64,000 nucleotides of DNA. Origin: Fasciolopsis buskii. Its lineage: Eukaryota; Platyhelminthes; Trematoda; Plagiorchiida; Fasciolidae. The notes below the pieces were generated by a model. The model searched no databases, had not been told where the DNA came from, and was given only the letters and a program-made list of their open reading frames with translations. This document shows, in pieces, positions 12,449 to 24,332 of the stretch (its first letter is position 1; every line of letters starts with the position of its first letter). A program made the position numbers and the translations under genes. The stretch lies in the NCBI GenBank assembly GCA_008360955.1, contig LUCM01004688.1, forward strand, positions 166,103 to 230,102, given 5' to 3'.

Positions 12449-13190
12449 GACTTCACGACAGTTAGCTACGCCTTCAGCGCTTCCTCAGTTAATCAGACAC
12501 TTTTGCAAAATCATGTGACATGAGCACAGTCCAATGTTTTCCACTGAATCACTTAAAACAACTAGGATGAAGGTTGCATATCAAAGCCGTTTTAAAATCT
12601 GCGCCACGTTATCGTTAATTCTAGAGGTTTCTGTCGACCTTCTTTTTCCTTATTCAGTCCCATTCCGCTTAGTGAAGCGAGAACGATCGAAACGGCACTG
12701 GGCCAATCAACAAGGCTGTTTTCTCACTTGGCAAAAACGACCTAGAGAGGTCAACTCGGGTTGAGACACACGGCGAGCGCCTACACCTAAGCAGCCCATT
12801 GTCACTCCTTTGGTATCCATTTCGAGCCCCTCCCCGCTCGTCTCTGAGATTGTCACGAGATCAGACCAGTTTTTTCTTGTTCTAGAATTCGGAGTGAATA
12901 GTTGTTTTACCGCCCCAGTTCCTGGTTTTCACTCGGTAAGGTCTTTAGACCATGCGTTATCCTCTTGAAGGCAAACGGGCTTGCCGAGCAGTCCTGCTTC
13001 CCAGACATGATCAATTCTTACGATCGCACGACCCGTCGGACAGAAACAAAGCTGTCTTGCACGTTTGGCTCCAGATCATGGTTTCAGTTTGCAAAAGCCA
13101 AAGTGCCGTATGTCGTGGATCGTGTGGATCAGGTCAACGACATTTTGTGGTATAGAAACAGATGACCGGGAGGGTGAAAGATATATTTTA

Positions 13191-13210
13191 CATATATATA
13201 TATATATTAT
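13191..13210 (+). repeat. (TA)n microsatellite
   Basis: About nine to ten TA units just before the palindromic element at 13227. Confidence 0.8.
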
Positions 13211-13226
13211 AAATTAGATTTAATGC

Positions 13227-13767
13227 TTTCATGAAGTAATTCATTATGCGACATCATCGCTCAACTCACCATTAAGAAACCATGGAAGCACTACACAGTT
13301 GTTTCGTCCTTGCTAGGAATCATCACCAGTGCAAACGGACCGCGCCCGAACTGGAACGCGAACCCGGGACGAAATATTCAATCTCCCACTACTGACACGT
13401 ACAAAGTAGCAAAGGTCTGTAGGTAATGCCCAAAGCCTTCGTCGTACTTAGGCTACCTGCAGAGAAGTCATCTATCAGTGGGGGTCGATTACTGTGAGCT
13501 AACGGACAGTAACCGTGCAAATCAGTAGCGGATATGTGTGGCATCATCATGCGGTGAAGTTCAACAAACCGTTCAGAGCCTGCCCGGTAGCGTAATGATT
13601 AGGGCGTTTGACTCAGAATCTTTCATCCTCTATTCGCCACCCAGTTCGGGCGCGGTCCATATGCACTGCTGATGATTCCTAACACGGATGAAACAGCCGT
13701 ACATTGCTTCCATGGTTTCTTAATGGTGAGTTGAGCGATGATATCACATTGCGAGTTAATTCATGAT
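13227..13767. mobile_element. Palindromic tRNA-core element, family A, copy 1 (long form)
   Basis: The ends are long inverted repeats: TTCATGAAGTAATTC, then CATCGCTCAACTCACCATTA and CATGGAAGCACT on the left, mirrored by GCTTCCATGG, TAATGGTGAGTTGAGCGATG and TAATTCATGA on the right. The inverted part continues inward past AATCATC/GATGATT to CCGCGCCCGAACTGG/CCAGTTCGGGCGCGG, about 130 bases per arm. Between the arms is a tRNA-like pol III segment (GGTAGCGTAATGATTAGGGC). This copy carries about 200 extra bases compared with copy 2. No ORF for a transposase is present. Confidence 0.85.
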
Positions 13768-15415
13768 CTACTTTTCCATTTGTCACGGCATTTGATTAGA
13801 TTTTTTCTTAAAATGGCTACAAACATACGAGTACAAAACACGCAAGCTTCTTCTCTTAATACAGGCAATCGCAAATCGGTTTACTAGTACTTAAAACAGA
13901 AATGGAAGCCAGATCTCTGTTTCTTTTTTGCACCGCATTTGTTGTTATAATAAATACATAAAAATTACAGTCCTGACCTGAGCATAGTTGCTGTTAAATT
14001 TCCACCAACATTGGTATTAGAATCGAGCCAAATAAAGGTCGAACTTGGAATTTCCACATAGCCAGGGCGTCCGGCTTGAGATATTAAACTTTTCTGTGAA
14101 CATAACATGAAATCCGGCGGAGTTATAACTGGGGACAATGGAGACCTTGGTATAGTTCCCTTTAGCCTGATACATCGTAGAACTAACTGGTCATCGAGCC
14201 AGTTGGTAGCAACTAGTACGATGCTTCATCCTACTGAAAAAGTGTTCTTAGAAAGGTTGATAAAAAATAAAGTTTCCACATGTTCATAAACCATCTCCGT
14301 TCCTTCTCTCCGGGTGATAGCAAGTGGTTAAATTTACCTTATCTGGAAAGGCCACGAATTACCCACTAGAGGTTAACTTTCATATCTTTTTGTCCATTAC
14401 CTTCCTACTAATCCAATTGTTTGTTCACTTGCCACCTTTGATGGATAGTCCTTAACGTCAGGCTAGCTAAAGCGATGGTATCTGATCGCAATGTTTGTAT
14501 GGTTGATAGACTGTAAAGAAAAACCAATCACATACTCCATCGGCACCCCTTAATATATGGAATGTATTGCCCGGGCTAGAAATCCTGTGTAACTGTGGCA
14601 TCCTGTTTATCAGAACTCTAGAAGCAGACATCTTTGAAACTCCTAGTCCACTAGAATTTGTCTGAATAGAACTGCCGAATTCATTGGTCAGGAGATCCGC
14701 TATTTCGGAAATCTGACTACTGGGCAATTCATCAACCTATGCGGATGACTGTTTCCCTAAACTGTCAGCCTCTGAGCAACGAAGAAACTAAAAATACAGC
14801 GATCCCTTCGGCTAACACATCGCCTATGATGACATTTACGCAATTTCCTTAAACTGAGACTTTCTGTTTTGAGCGAAATCAGCTCGATCAACTATTCACT
14901 GCTGAGTTTGTAAAGACAAATAATTGCTTGAATAATGGACAATTTCATTCGTGCTTGTCGTTCAAAATATTGATGGTTCCGGCTTCAGTTCATATCACCG
15001 CTGCAAATTTATCTGTCCAGGAGCCTTTTGGTAACCATAGTATAGTAATACATGCATCCGTGTACAACAGGCATATCGAAGAAACTATCTTCAACAACAA
15101 TTACCAAACGAACCTTACGCCTACTTGCAGATTGATTCAAATCACGTTTTATAGTATTTGCAGTGCCGTCCTGACTTAATCCATGCACTCGGAAACCATG
15201 TGATGGATGTACCATCAAACGTTGATCGTTAATGCCTGTTATTCCTAGGATGCTAATCCCGAATTTACTTCAGACTGATTATAAACGTCTTCGATTTTAT
15301 TGCCGTAGTGAAAACAATATGAAGTACCGCACTGTGAAACGAAATATGTCGCTCATTATGACTCCGTATACCTGCCATATTTCACGGCACATGTTCCATT
15401 AACTACCGCATCCAG

Positions 15416-15590
15416 GGTTCTCCATTGAGTCGAGCGTATCTACGGGCAGCTGGAGTGGAAACATGTTCTACTTGTGTGGTACTCTCTTGTTCGGACGGAT
15501 TTCATGGCAGGCAAACGTTGATGGTTGATAAGGAGAGTATCCTGTGCACACTGAACATTCGACGTATGTTAGCTGAGGCGAACGAACAAG
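15416..15590 (+). CDS. slo: Slo/BK-family K+ channel, exon c (RCK2)
   Basis: Encodes residues 170-227 plus the first base of codon 228. It opens with GSPLSRAYLRAAGVETC, matching Slo1 GTPLSRADLRAVNINLC, continues with CVVLSCSD (Slo1 CVILSAN) and ends with DKESILCTLNIRRM (Slo1 DKECILASLNIKSM). These are the second and third beta-strands and helices of the RCK2 Rossmann fold. Acceptor CATCCAG/GGT, phase 0; donor CAAG/GTGGGT, phase 1. The exon length, 175 nt, is not a multiple of three, so skipping it would break the frame. Palindromic elements lie in both flanking introns. Confidence 0.95.
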
Positions 15591-17988
15591 GTGGGTAAAT
15601 CGGAGCATCCCTGTTTTCCCTACTAACAGATTGTTCTTTAATTTCCGGACACTGGATCAGACAGGAATACTAAGTTTCAATTGTTTTCTGAAAACTAGTG
15701 TCAACACGAAGCACTGAAAATGGTTGAATATGTACGGGGACATCTCTACATACTTTTTATCACTAGGGGGAAAATGTTAAACGGAAGCCATTAAATAGCG
15801 AATCACTGCCTCATTCACTTATGACTTACATACGGTTTTGTCCGCATGGCTGACAGTCCAAGCTTGGGACTTCGGTGACGACGCGGTGTATTTCCTTGTG
15901 TCTGTTCAATTGTTTGCATTTACAATGACGCTACTAATTGAAATTTCAGTAGAGTTGATTTTTTAAGAATATATGGCGCCAATCACAACTGACTGCCATG
16001 TTTTGAGCAAATTAAACATCAGATATCTCGGAACACTTCTGTCTTTTCGTTCCCTGGAGCCAAATTCTCCAGTTACTGTACCCACAAGAAGGGAAAGTTT
16101 AAGTATACATCGCTAACTTTTCGTTTCTTTTAAATCAGGCATAATTTTTTCGGCACTTATGAACCATCTGTAGTCACATAGCAGTCATTCTCTATAATTT
16201 CAGAAACAAAAGCCTGGAGCAGGATATGGATAACTCCCAGGAAATAAACAACCTTGGGACATCATCGCTCAACTCACCATTAATAAACCACGGAAGCACT
16301 GTACAGTTGTTTCAACCTTGTTAGGAATCATCAGCAGTCTATGAACGACGCGCACGTTCCCCGGTAGTGTAGTGGCTAAGGAGTTCGACTCAAAACTAGT
16401 TCGTCTCGGGTTCGCGTCCCAGCCCGATCCCGGTCCATTTGCACTGCTGATGATTCCTAACAAGGATGAAGCAACTGTACAGTGCTTCCATGGTTTATTA
16501 TTGGTAAATTGAGCGCTGATGTCACATGGTGTATTAGTTCATGAAAACCTTTAATTTCCCATTACTAACACACCAAAACATAACTTTCTCGCATACCAGC
16601 ACCATGCTAAATACAAAAATTGTCCTCGGGCTTAACACAGAGTTGTGACTATCAAGCGTTGCAGACGAATTGGCGAGACCCGACCAACTGCTTGGATGCA
16701 GACATGTACCGAGATCAGTAACCTATGGCCGAGTAGTATGCTCTTTCCGCATGGCCGGAGGCTGATTAGTATATACTTTTTGTAAGGCACTTTATTGCTT
16801 CTGTAAATGGACTGAATGTATTGTCAATTAAACTGAAAAGGGTCGACGACTAAGAAGATGTTGGATGCCATACACAGCCTCCAGTATTGGTTCACACTGG
16901 CTTCACATTTATTATTGCGTTTAGGGCAAAAGCTGATAAAACCCCGTGTTTGTTTCAGCATGCAATTATAGAGCAGAAAATATTTTATGAAACCCCAAAG
17001 AACAGTTCCTGGTTAGGCCCTTTTTTGATAGCAGATGTCCGGTGCACTACTTGATCATTCATCCGCGAGTACGTTAAATCTGTTAATGAAGACATTGTAC
17101 CTTATAAACACATCACTTAATGAGCCGCCTTTCCTAACTTCATCCGCGCTTGTTTTTCCTATCAGTCGAATGGCCACACTTTGGAGTGCTTAAAGCATTC
17201 CCTTGACTCGATTTCATTGGATTTTCTAAGGTACAGGTGGAATTGATTAAAATTTAATGAACACTAGATAAACGTAACAGCATTTTGAGATTAGTCAACT
17301 CCATATTACAGTTTCGTTTTGATCACAGTTGTCCCAAGACTTACGTCTGCTAATAAGCACAGTTTTTATATGGGTTCAATAGAGAACCGACGCTAGCGAA
17401 TGTCTCCTTTTAGTCTTGGTTTTTTGTCCCGCCTTTTGGCCCCTTAACAAGTTGGATTTTGAACCACGAGATAAGCATTTATGTACGGTTTTTTAATTGT
17501 CTTTCAATTCCAATGCGTTCTTCGTCATTGTTAACTGCTTATTTTCGTCAGTCTGTTTATGTGAGTCCAGTACTTCAGTGCATTTTGCGAATACTTCATG
17601 AAGATCGACGCTCGTTCATCAAGCGAATAGGAATAAGTATTTTGCTAAGCAAATCATCAACTAATGTTGCTTACACCGAGCCGCCAGGTTACAAGACTGG
17701 GTGCAAAATTTCACCGTTGCCCTGATCGTGTTGCTGAATGGGTACACCACAAAGATGTTTTATTCTTCGCTATGCTAGAGTAGCTGACCTGCAATGCATG
17801 GCTACTAACTGATTACCAAAAGTTACTAGGTGGTCGATGTTGTCAATTGAATAAGGGTGAGGGAGATGTAATACTCATTTTTCTCTTCCTTTCATTTTCA
17901 CGGATCAATCCGATCGGTGTTACTGCCCCGAATTTACTCAACCTATTCCATAATTATCTTTGTTCTTACCACTCATTTAAATTTGTAG
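15591..17988 (+). other. Intron of the Slo gene (2.4 kb)
   Basis: GTGGGT donor and ATTTGTAG acceptor. The only recognised content is the palindromic element at 16257-16545. The rest shows nothing I can assign. Confidence 0.75.
16257..16545. mobile_element. Palindromic tRNA-core element, family A, copy 2 (short form)
   Basis: Arms of about 80 bases: left has GACATCATCGCTCAACTCAC and GGAAGCACTGTACAGTTGTT, right has CAACTGTACAGTGCTTCC and TTGAGCGCTGATGTCAC. The single-copy core between them holds a good pol III promoter pair: A-box-like GGTAGTGTAGTGGCTAAGG and B-box-like GGGTTCGCGTCCC. The right end continues into GTTCATGAAA, the outer end seen in copies 1 and 3; the left outer end is lost. Non-coding, no transposase. 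Confidence 0.85.
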
Positions 17989-18036
17989 ATTGTGATTCTG
18001 TGTCTGGACAACAGCCAATGGTAGTTACTGAGCTAT
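17989..18036 (+). CDS. slo: Slo/BK-family K+ channel, exon d (48-nt microexon)
   Basis: Encodes the end of codon 228, residues 229-243 and one base of 244. The readable part QQPMVVTEL matches the Slo1 segment VPIITEL, which sits just before the calcium bowl. Acceptor CATTTAAATTTGTAG/AT and donor CTAT/GTAAGT are good, and the phase (1 at both ends) fits both neighbours exactly. It is short enough to be missed by automatic gene finders. In Slo1 the next residues lead into the aspartate-rich bowl; here they continue as serine, aspartate and isoleucine in the next exon. Confidence 0.85.
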
Positions 18037-21000
18037 GTAAGTTTTGTTTGAATGAATGAATGATCAATGTTTAAGACAGAAACTAAACTAGTTGACCTTT
18101 TCAAAGTGCTGTGTACATTTTGTCGTGAATTAGAAGGATGGTTACTTATTACCGGTGCTCGTCCGACGCATCCATGAAATGCTTTGTCAAACGAGCCTAA
18201 ACGCCAAACCAATGTCCCCCAATTAGTCCCCTAAGTCTCCATCAGCTAGTAGGAAGGCATTTCTCGAAAGACCCTTTGAATTATTTTCCGCTTGATATCA
18301 AATTTTTAGATAATCTGGTGCTTAGGTTTTTGAACTCAATCCGGGAAAGGTCAGAAAGTCATCGCGGTGTTTGAACCTCAGTTAGCCCTTACCCCCTTAT
18401 CGAATAAGCTCACAGTTTGTGGTCCCATTAGCAAAGGTGGTTAAAGGTATGATTATGAAAAGGACAATAGTGGATTGTCTGTGCCCAACAGTGATTAGGA
18501 TAATTTCTCTGCAAATTATCATCCCATAGCCAATCAGAAATTAAACTAAAGGAATTGCAAAACTTCGTTGAAGTTCATCACTTAATAGGTGTGATGAGCT
18601 TCACAACTGTACTTTTGCTACCTGCACTTAGATATGTCTGCGTGAGTGAGCCATAAATGCCTGTTCGTCCGAGGGGGAGAGGAGGGGTAGGACTGAGGTT
18701 CATACTTGTTTGTACACACGCACTCCGTGGTCTGCAATTCCTCTAAGTCGTAGCCAGGCCCATCCGCGATTAATACGAATGCTAGCATGCACATTTCCTG
18801 GCCCCGACTGACTTGAGAGATAAGTGGAACTGTCTGCTCGTTTTGTTCGCTTAACCACCGCTCAGGACTAAACACCCAGCAAAAGTGACGTGATCGCAAC
18901 CGGGGGGACATTTTCAATTAACTCTTGCTTTAGCTCAAGAGATGTGCAACATTCTGACCTCTTCAGGCGGTCTTTGTGTTTGGCTGAGCTAATGTCCGGC
19001 AGAAAGATTTGTATAACTACTCGCATACTTGTGTTCCGTGCCGCGAATCGTTGTTTCGTATTACTTTGGCTAACAAAACACTGCCTGCGTTACGATTCCC
19101 GACTGCACTATGCAGCGTTTGTTCATTATTCTTCATCAAGTACTGGTTATCAAGTATTGCGTCACGAAATTCGATAATCAAAGTTTGTGAACACCCTGAA
19201 TTCTAAGGACCATACCTGTTGAACATATGTAGTCTTGGAGGATTCTGTGCGACTCAGTGGCACCAGTCAACAAAAACGGAGCCTGCGGACTGTAGCGTGA
19301 GACGGGCAGGAGACATAAGAAATCAATCAGAAGTGGTTATACAAACTAAAAACAGAACGCGCAATAACTGATGAAAATGTTCGGGATGAAAGGTTCGGCA
19401 GTTTCAGCCAGGGAAAGACAAACACCAGATATGTTTATTGTACACCAACAGCGTCCTATGGGAGTGCAGATCTATGGAACAGCCGACGTCCAAGAAAATC
19501 CGCGTCCCAGAAAACAGACGGTTAGCCAGCTGGCTAGGGCTTTCAGGCGAATGGTGGACTAGAAACAAGTGCTGATAGCAAGTTGTCAGCACCAGCGGTG
19601 TGGGAAAGGATATGGTTATGCCGGAAGTCAAGCGTTTGTTATCCCAGGACCAGGATCTGATTGCTATCCATGACCGCATAACTTTCGAGACGGGTGAAAC
19701 ATATAAATTCATAGAACGCGTCGCGACCCAACAGTGAGTAGAGTTGTAGAACAGTTAATAATTAAAAAGACCATAAAACGAACAATCCGTACCATGGTAT
19801 CAAGTGGCTTGCCAATGTACGAGCGCGTATGATTGTGTTTATGTGAGCAGACTTGTGGATACGTGCGTAAAGGTTACAATCTAGGGTAGGATCTTGTGGA
19901 TACTTTGCTCAGGCACAGTATAGGCAATCCTCAATATTGGCTAAGCGATCAGGTTACTTTGACGAATAGAATTAACAAAATTCTGCGTAGATCTCCCTAG
20001 CCTAAGGAGGCTATCAAAGGGTGATTATTTTTTTGTTATCCATGCACTGTGTGGGCTTCCCAGATGACAACCTGGTGTGTGAACAACGCGTGTTCTCTTT
20101 TTGTGACTTCTACTCATGCTGCCCAGCGAAGTTTAGTTGACTAGCTTCAAATCCGGATGATTATAGTAAATAGCATGGTGAATTAAATCGCAGAGGAAAC
20201 CGAGAGAGACTGAGGCTCACTTCCGTGGTCAAGATCTGCCACTGAATACACCATGAGTATAGCGAGTGTAATCAGACTGTTGAACGATTGCTTGAGTGTT
20301 CGTACTAGCTGGTGCTCTTAGTCCTTTTCAATAGGCGCAAGGATTGTTTATGAACGCTTAGCGGAACATCGTAGGACCTGACATCCAACTGTGATCAGAA
20401 CTCAACAACTTGCAAACTTTGGCTATAATCTGTGTAATGTAGAAAACATGTTGCCATTTATAGGAGGTCTCAGTTCCGTTTCATGCCTCGATCTGTTTAA
20501 CCAAGGAGGAACTCTCGATGACCGCGTGACAATCGATTTCGTTCACTTTTAAAAGTCAATCATCTATAGTTCTACTGCCCCTTGGCCGGATACTTGATAT
20601 GGTGATCCAACATCCAACATAGACACAGATTTGAACTTTTAAGTTTGTCTGAACATCTTTGTGGCATAGAACCGATGGTTCTACCAAATAACGTGAAAGC
20701 ATAAAGCACATGTATATACTGTATTAATCTTATTATCTAACCAAACTAACTGTGAATCTTCAGACTCATTTAGAATACTTTTTTCGCAAAGGCAGTATTT
20801 TTGATGATTTATCCGTCAGTTGAAAATGGCCCATCCTCGAGTTGAAAGCATCATGAGGGCTGTCAAGTACCCAGGTACTGCTGTTCTAATTCCTCCTACT
20901 AGTTCCATCAACAATAATTTTTCAAATAAAAAACTGGTGTGTTAATAGAAGCTGTTATCCTTTTAATATATACTGACAAACAATCTACAACCATTATTCA

Positions 21001-21346
21001 AATGTGACTGATCTAATGGGTTGTCGGGAGCTGTTTTCCCTGAAAGGTTATTAGTCTATTTGACCATTACATGATAGTTTAGCCAATAAGCTCACCAGTC
21101 GATATATTTGGCTGAATTTTGGCCATCCTACCGCTCGCAACCTCTTCGTTTTGATCAGGTAATGCTCGCCCATCAGAGGAATTAAGTTACTGGCCTCACA
21201 AGGAATATCAGATCCTTGTAGGTGATAAGGTGACCAACATTTTTACGTCTAAGATGTATTGTTTCTGTTGAAATTTTCGTTTTAATTCGTCTTACGTTTA
21301 CCCCTTACGTTTGCTCAACTTGATCTGCCATATTTCCTCCATTCAG
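18037..21346 (+). other. Intron of the Slo gene (3.3 kb)
   Basis: GTAAGT donor; acceptor TTTCCTCCATTCAG. No repeat family or exon recognised. Minus-strand open frames of 99 and 102 codons (18618, 19404) have no motif I know. Confidence 0.7.
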
Positions 21347-21480
21347 CGGATATCCAAAGTTCCTACCTACTTTCTGTAACCAATGACTACCGTACACGGA
21401 ACGGGATGGCTTGTTTCAGCCCGTTCTATGCCGCCGGAAGCATGTTTGCTTCGACTACATTGGCAAGCATGGCCTCTAAT
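21347..21480 (+). CDS. slo: Slo/BK-family K+ channel, exon e (degenerate calcium-bowl region)
   Basis: Encodes the end of codon 244 and residues 245-288. The second half, FSPFYAAGSMFASTTLASM, aligns with Slo1 FACGTAFAVSVLDSLMS right after the calcium bowl. The first half occupies the position of the bowl itself but reads SSYLLSVTNDYRTRNG, with no run of aspartates; Slo1 has five consecutive Asp there. The length between the conserved TEL and FYAAG is about the same as in Slo1, so the residues were substituted and not deleted. Acceptor CCATTCAG/CG and donor AAT/GTGAGT; phase 1 in, phase 0 out. The loss is expected to weaken or abolish the high-affinity calcium site of RCK2 (inference). Confidence 0.92.
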
Positions 21481-23689
21481 GTGAGTACTAATAAGAAAAC
21501 TGACAGATATTTGTCATTATGCGAGCTAGTATCACGGCAACACCCGATCTTGCTAACTGAGTCGAAAACCCATTGAAGTTAGCAGTAGATTTATGCACTC
21601 ATATGAAAATGAAGAATGGATGAAGCGAATCCTGACAAATTCGCAGTGTCTATGCAGTTAAAGTGTTCTGTAGTTCTATGAACTAATTCGGCAGAACGTT
21701 TTGTAGACATTTTCTGCACTTGGTTGTGGCAGATTGACAATGAAAAACCGGTGTGCACGAACACATTTCAAGCTGTTTTAATTAGGTTATTCAACTAAAA
21801 CAAGAAAAATATATGTTACATGGCTGTTGTTTCTGGGGTTTACACAACTTGAAAAGGGGGCCATTATTTCTGGTAATTCATTTGTAAAAGTGTTTGGGGA
21901 TTTTAGTGAACGCATCACCGGGAACAGCAACATCAAGACTTACAGCTGCTCTGTCCATACTAAGTTGTCTTGCATACACACGAACGGAAACGTCCGCAGT
22001 GCAATTTCTAAAATGCGAAAGGAAAATATACAAAAAAGATGTTTAAGTGTTCTAGCTGAAAAGAAATGAATTATTAATTGACTGAGGCACACGAATTCCT
22101 GCAAGCAGATCAGTGTTAATGCAATCTTATTCTTCATTTCGAGGTAGGTTTATAAGTACTATTTCTGTCCATTAACCCAAACAGAAAATTTTCCATTTTT
22201 TCGAATGACTTTGGGTTTCACTAAGAATGCTTGACCATTAACTGGTTGCTTCGGTTTTGTTCTGTTAGAAATCGAATCAAAACTTCAGGTTGTCACCAAT
22301 TTTGACCAGAATTTTGTTGGTGAATATGTGTAACACACAACAAGTGACATGATCGTCAAATATTCCCTGTGCTGTTGCACATAAATGTGTTGACGACCGA
22401 TGCACAAACATAAAACAAATTACTAAATTGGATGAAATATCCAGTGGTTTATTAGGCATCTGAAAGTCGACACTACGTGCTGGAGACGGACGGATAAATT
22501 GAAGCATTAAGCGAACCACACTATGCCTGGTTCCCCTTAGGAGAAGTCACTAATTATGCTTACACCACCGTCCTTAAGTGTTCGAGAGACATCGAATTGA
22601 CCATTGAAATTGTTTTTCATTTATTCAGAAATCGCAACTTATTTGTAATTTGTGTGAGATAGGAACAATTCTAGTCTCAGTCCACCGTCACTTAAATGTG
22701 TCGCCAGGTTGTGTTCTCATCAGACAACCCGTGACGAGAACTGCATTTCAAAAGGTATTAGATCATTCGATTTTTCTGCTCCGAATAGAGTTCCTCCCTC
22801 CTCGAGGAAATTAACGTCATCCTTTATAGTCATCACAAGGAATGGCCAAGCAGACAACATCAAAGATGAAACTCGACATTTTGATTCAAAATGCATAAAT
22901 CCGGTGGTGTTGAAACAGACACAGCTGTATGTCTCAGAGTATTGGGCGAGATGGACACATTTGTCATCAGCTCAAAAAAACATTTGCAATTGCTGTCACG
23001 TCCCCAGTACCTGTTGGCCTGAATCTGGCTATGTTTGACTGTCCATTTGTGTTGCGACGTATTGAATTGATGTCTAAATTGCCGTTCCAGTTCACCTAAT
23101 GTAGTTGGTCGAGCACTCGTTTAAGAACAGTTATTGAAGATGTTAATAGCAGTTTTTTCTGACCTTAAGAGCAGGTATCCATTGGGAAAAATTTAGAAGT
23201 GGGAGAATTTGGCCCGCTTACTGCTGGATGTGCATCAGTTTTTCCGACCGGGTACGAAAAGCCGTTAGACTAGCAGTCTGCGAATGGCATTTGCACAAGG
23301 TTACTCTTGGAAATTGGAAAAGAAACATCTATTTAGATAGGATATTAATAAATTAATCTGGGTAACTAAACGACTTGGTTCTTGATCCAACAAACCCACT
23401 TTGGCTTAGGATGAGCATCAGTATCTATTCGGGTACAATGCGGCAGTTTTTATGTTTGATTTTCAAATAACGTATTTTTAACCTGGGTTCAAATTTTAAG
23501 AGTATAAACGAATGATAAGCATCCTAAAACAGCGAAAACTTTTCACGTCAGTAGATTATGGACTATATCTATTGTTTGCATTATTTTTGAGATGGGCAAT
23601 TTATTGCTAACATGGAATTTTCACCCTATTTCCCATAAAACCATACAAATCTCCTCACCGAAACATGATATATGTACACGAAAATCCAG
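21481..23689 (+). other. Intron of the Slo gene (2.2 kb)
   Basis: GTGAGT donor; acceptor CGAAAATCCAG, which has a poor pyrimidine tract. No repeat or exon recognised. A 109-codon plus-strand open frame at 22709 lacks motifs. Confidence 0.7.
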
Positions 23690-24332
23690 GTTTTCTTTGA
23701 TCCCACTGTGCTTGCTTTTATCGAGACCGTTCTGCTTGGTGGATCAAGTCATGAGGTAGAGAAAGTATTTGCAGAAGACAGTGGCTTTTTCCCCGGTCTC
23801 CGGGGGCATACAGTCACATCAATCCCATTTCCTGGATTTGAGTTCAAGTCGGACGAAGAAAAGCAACAACAACCAAGCCAAGAACAACAAATTAAACCAA
23901 GACAAATTCAAACGTCCCCTGATGGATCGTCGTTTCGCGTGTTCGATATGAACGAGGACTCCATGCCTATTGTGGAAACGTCAGCAAATCCGGACCGTTC
24001 CAGTGTCAGTGGGATGGAAATTATGACTTCCAGTAGTCCAAATTTGCACCAGCCAGATAACTTGACGAAAGAAAAGGTTGCTCGATCTGAAATTAAAGAC
24101 GATTCAGAGGTACCGGTGCCACTGATGCGATTCATCTCTCTGAATAACGATTCGACAAACAGTGCTGAGTGGCCTTGCACCTCGGTCAATTTTACCGGTT
24201 TACGGAGACCGTTGACCGATACACTATTGGACGGTGACAGTCATGTACAGATGAGTCGACTGCGGTACAACAATGTTCGAAGCTGGAGACCGCTGAGCAC
24301 AAACAGTTTTCTTAGCTATAAAACTGGGAGCG
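23690..24332 (+). CDS. slo: Slo/BK-family K+ channel, exon f (RCK2 helix plus large insertion)
   Basis: Encodes residues 289-502 plus one base. The start, FFDPTVLAFIETVLLGG, then a few residues on VEKVFAED, matches Slo1 YFNDN...LIRTLVTGG and ELEALIAEE. About 25 residues later the family match stops and roughly 160 residues of disordered-looking sequence follow, rich in Q, S, T, D, E and P, including a run of KQQQPSQEQQ type. Slo1 has only about 20 residues here. Acceptor AATCCAG/GTT, phase 0; donor GGGAGCG/GTATGT, phase 1, both consistent with neighbours. The longest open frame in the window that is not gap-derived (read-through to 24418 past the donor) is this exon. The insertion lies in the RCK2 region facing the cytoplasm and could be a regulatory loop (inference). 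Confidence 0.93.

Larger units (their letters stand above)
10692..15415 (+). other. Intron of the Slo gene (4.7 kb)
   Basis: GTGAGT donor, CATCCAG acceptor. It contains a plus-strand SINE B (12270-12448), a TA microsatellite (13191-13210) and a long palindromic tRNA-core element (13227-13767). No other exon was recognised. Several 60-112-codon open frames between 11115 and 15218 have no family motif. Confidence 0.75.
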
